From contig CAYXGT010000120.1 in assembly GCA_964464635.1 (NCBI GenBank), forward strand, positions 1 to 6,020: 6,020 nucleotides of DNA, read 5' to 3'. Below are positions 4,951 through 6,020 of the stretch, piece after piece; within the stretch, counting starts at the first letter, position 1; every line of letters starts with the position of its first letter. The stretch comes from CAYLMG01 sp964464635 (GTDB lineage: Bacteria > Planctomycetota > Phycisphaerae > Sedimentisphaerales > Anaerobacaceae). The position numbers were made by a program, and so were the translations under genes. The notes beneath the pieces are model-generated. The model was not told the DNA's origin. It saw only the letters and a program-made list of their open reading frames with translations, and did no database searches.

Positions 4951-6020
4951 TTATTCTTCGAGCCAAAAGTCGGTGAAGGTTTTTAAGTCGTTGGCGTCAA
5001 CGCAGCCGGAAAGGTCGAAGTCGGCTCCTTCACAGTCGTTTGAATCAGGACAATCAACATTTAGCCAGTAATCTGAGAAGTGAGTGTAATCGAGAAAATC
5101 CACACCGTCGGGACAAAGAAAATCGGCAGGTAAAATCTGCCATTGTAGCCTTGGATAATTCGTCCCCTCACATATCGCCCAGATATCAATAAAATCCCAG
5201 TTAACAAAGCTGGCCTGTTGTTTCATCTTATTATTTGTAAGCGGTGTTCCTAATCCGTTATCCGGCCCGGTAGTATCCAGAAAATAGCAATCGCTGTAAA
5301 TACCCAATGCATCACTTCCGCATAGGCCACCAACAGCTTCTGAATTACTTCCTGCCGTTACAGGGCCAGTTGAGTAACAGTTCCAGAGAAAACCAATTCT
5401 GTGGTTCTGGCCACACAGACCACCAATAGCAGCTGAATTATCACCACAAGTAACGGAGCCGGTTGAATAGCAATCTTGAACATCTCCAGAAGCAAGTCCG
5501 CAAAGACCTCCGATATATGTAGCTTCTACTCCTACCGTTACTGAGCCTGTTGAGAAACAATTAATAACGGAACCGTCAGCAAATCCGCAAAATCCTCCAA
5601 CAGCCCATGAATAATCACCACAGGAAACAGGTCCAGTTGAGAAGCAATTAATGATTGTGCCACTGTTCCTGTTTGATCCGCATAGGCCGCCTATAAATAA
5701 TGCATATCCTTCTACGGTTATGGAGCCTGTTGAGAAGCAATTAATAACGTAACCGTCAGCAAATCCACACAGTCCACCAACAGTGCTGGATTCAAATCCG
5801 GTAATATTAATATCTACAATACCGAGGTTTTGGACAGTGCAATCTTCTCCAAGCATTCCGAAAAGACCTAAGAAATCAGTGCTAAGTCCATTCGTATCTA
5901 TGATAAGAGAGGAAATAATGTTGTCATTGCCGTCAAAACAACCGTCAAAGGATGCTATCGGTGCTTGTGTGAAGGGAGGGATGCCGGTAACGTTCGGATC
6001 GAGGTCGATATCGTTGTTTA
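4951..6020 (-). CDS. Secreted GLUG-repeat protein with dockerin-like C-terminal tail, 5'-truncated
   Basis: The reading frame is open from the right window edge to the stop at 4951. It has 355 full codons, and the start and signal peptide lie outside. An ATG at 5856 is internal, because the 54 codons before it (NDIDLDPNVTG, then FDGCFDGNDNIISSL, then FLGLFG) are the normal lead-in to a GLUG repeat domain. From 5778 follow five repeats of 29-31 residues of the form GG(L/F)CG ... (N/D)C(F/Y)STG(S/P)(V/I)(T/S), then a capping sixth GGLCG unit. GLUG repeats build a right-handed beta-helix and are typical of large secreted or surface proteins, sometimes adhesins. After a linker, the end has CPDGVDFLDYTHFSDYW and then DFDLSGCVDAND. 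The latter has the D-x-D-x-S-G-x-V-D-x-x-D layout of a dockerin/EF-hand calcium loop, finishing DFWLEE. Such tails are common on planctomycete exported proteins. Target or ligand is unknown. Confidence 0.88.
   Translation of the reverse strand, partial: NNDIDLDPNVTGIPPFTQAPIASFDGCFDGNDNIISSLIIDTNGLSTDFLGLFGMLGEDCTVQNLGIVDINITGFESSTVGGLCGFADGYVINCFSTGSITVEGYALFIGGLCGSNRNSGTIINCFSTGPVSCGDYSWAVGGFCGFADGSVINCFSTGSVTVGVEATYIGGLCGLASGDVQDCYSTGSVTCGDNSAAIGGLCGQNHRIGFLWNCYSTGPVTAGSNSEAVGGLCGSDALGIYSDCYFLDTTGPDNGLGTPLTNNKMKQQASFVNWDFIDIWAICEGTNYPRLQWQILPADFLCPDGVDFLDYTHFSDYWLNVDCPDSNDCEGADFDLSGCVDANDLKTFTDFWLEE
5244..5778 (-). repeat. GLUG repeat array with a 180-base higher-order duplication
   Basis: Unit starts (the GG of GGLCG) fall at about 5778, 5691, 5598, 5511, 5424 and 5331, spaced 29, 31, 29, 29 and 31 codons. 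Units 1 and 3 are far more alike than others. The plus-strand segment 5723-5766 matches 5543-5586 at 42 of 44 positions, exactly 180 bases apart. This indicates a fairly recent two-unit duplication within the gene. Confidence 0.85.

Noticed and set aside
5244..5783. CRISPR-like array
   Set aside because: The regular repeats are coding GLUG units with frame-keeping spacing and diverged sequence, not identical repeats with unique spacers.
5856..5856. ATG at 5856 as the start of the GLUG protein
   Set aside because: The frame stays open to the window edge, and the 54 upstream codons encode the expected GLUG lead-in, so this Met is internal.

Overview
The window most likely comes from a planctomycete, probably of the Phycisphaerae/Sedimentisphaerales type. 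Three things suggest this: a secreted Cys-containing GLUG-repeat protein that ends in a dockerin-like tail (DFDLSGCVDAND then a DFWLEE end), several small secreted or lipoprotein-like unknowns standing as single genes, and moderate G+C with very A+T-rich intergenic gaps. This is inferred from protein style alone. No rRNA or other phylogenetic marker is present, apart from partial MraZ and ProA, which could be used in a tree.

Layout. At the left edge, on the minus strand, lies mraZ (140 codons visible, last few missing). It normally heads the division and cell-wall (dcw) cluster, so that cluster should continue off the left side. Its promoter is clear (TTGACA, 16 bp, TAATAT), and two 10-bp-phased copies of the MraZ recognition motif sit inside the spacer. 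A gene-free stretch of about 400 bases follows. It holds a compact, hairpin-rich, G+C-rich repeat with a 17-base direct repeat and inverted ends. Next come a secreted protein made of three lipocalin-like beta repeats (plus strand), a strong hairpin, a minus-strand tRNA-Gly(UCC), and full-length proA (plus strand). The tRNA and proA are divergent, and their proposed promoters overlap. Downstream of proA is a small signal-peptide protein of unknown function. It converges on a minus-strand putative lipoprotein with its own good promoter. The right edge is the 3' part of a large minus-strand GLUG-repeat surface or secreted protein.

How the genes relate. Little suggests a shared pathway. mraZ (division cluster regulation), tRNA-Gly (translation) and proA (proline synthesis, without proB beside it) are housekeeping genes. 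The four other proteins all carry export signals or, in the truncated GLUG protein, exported-type domains. No defence system, CRISPR array, phage or transposase gene is visible. I do not see a clearly new biological system. The best items for a second look are the MraZ operator built into the core promoter, the repeat element at about 611-758, and the recent internal duplication in the GLUG gene.
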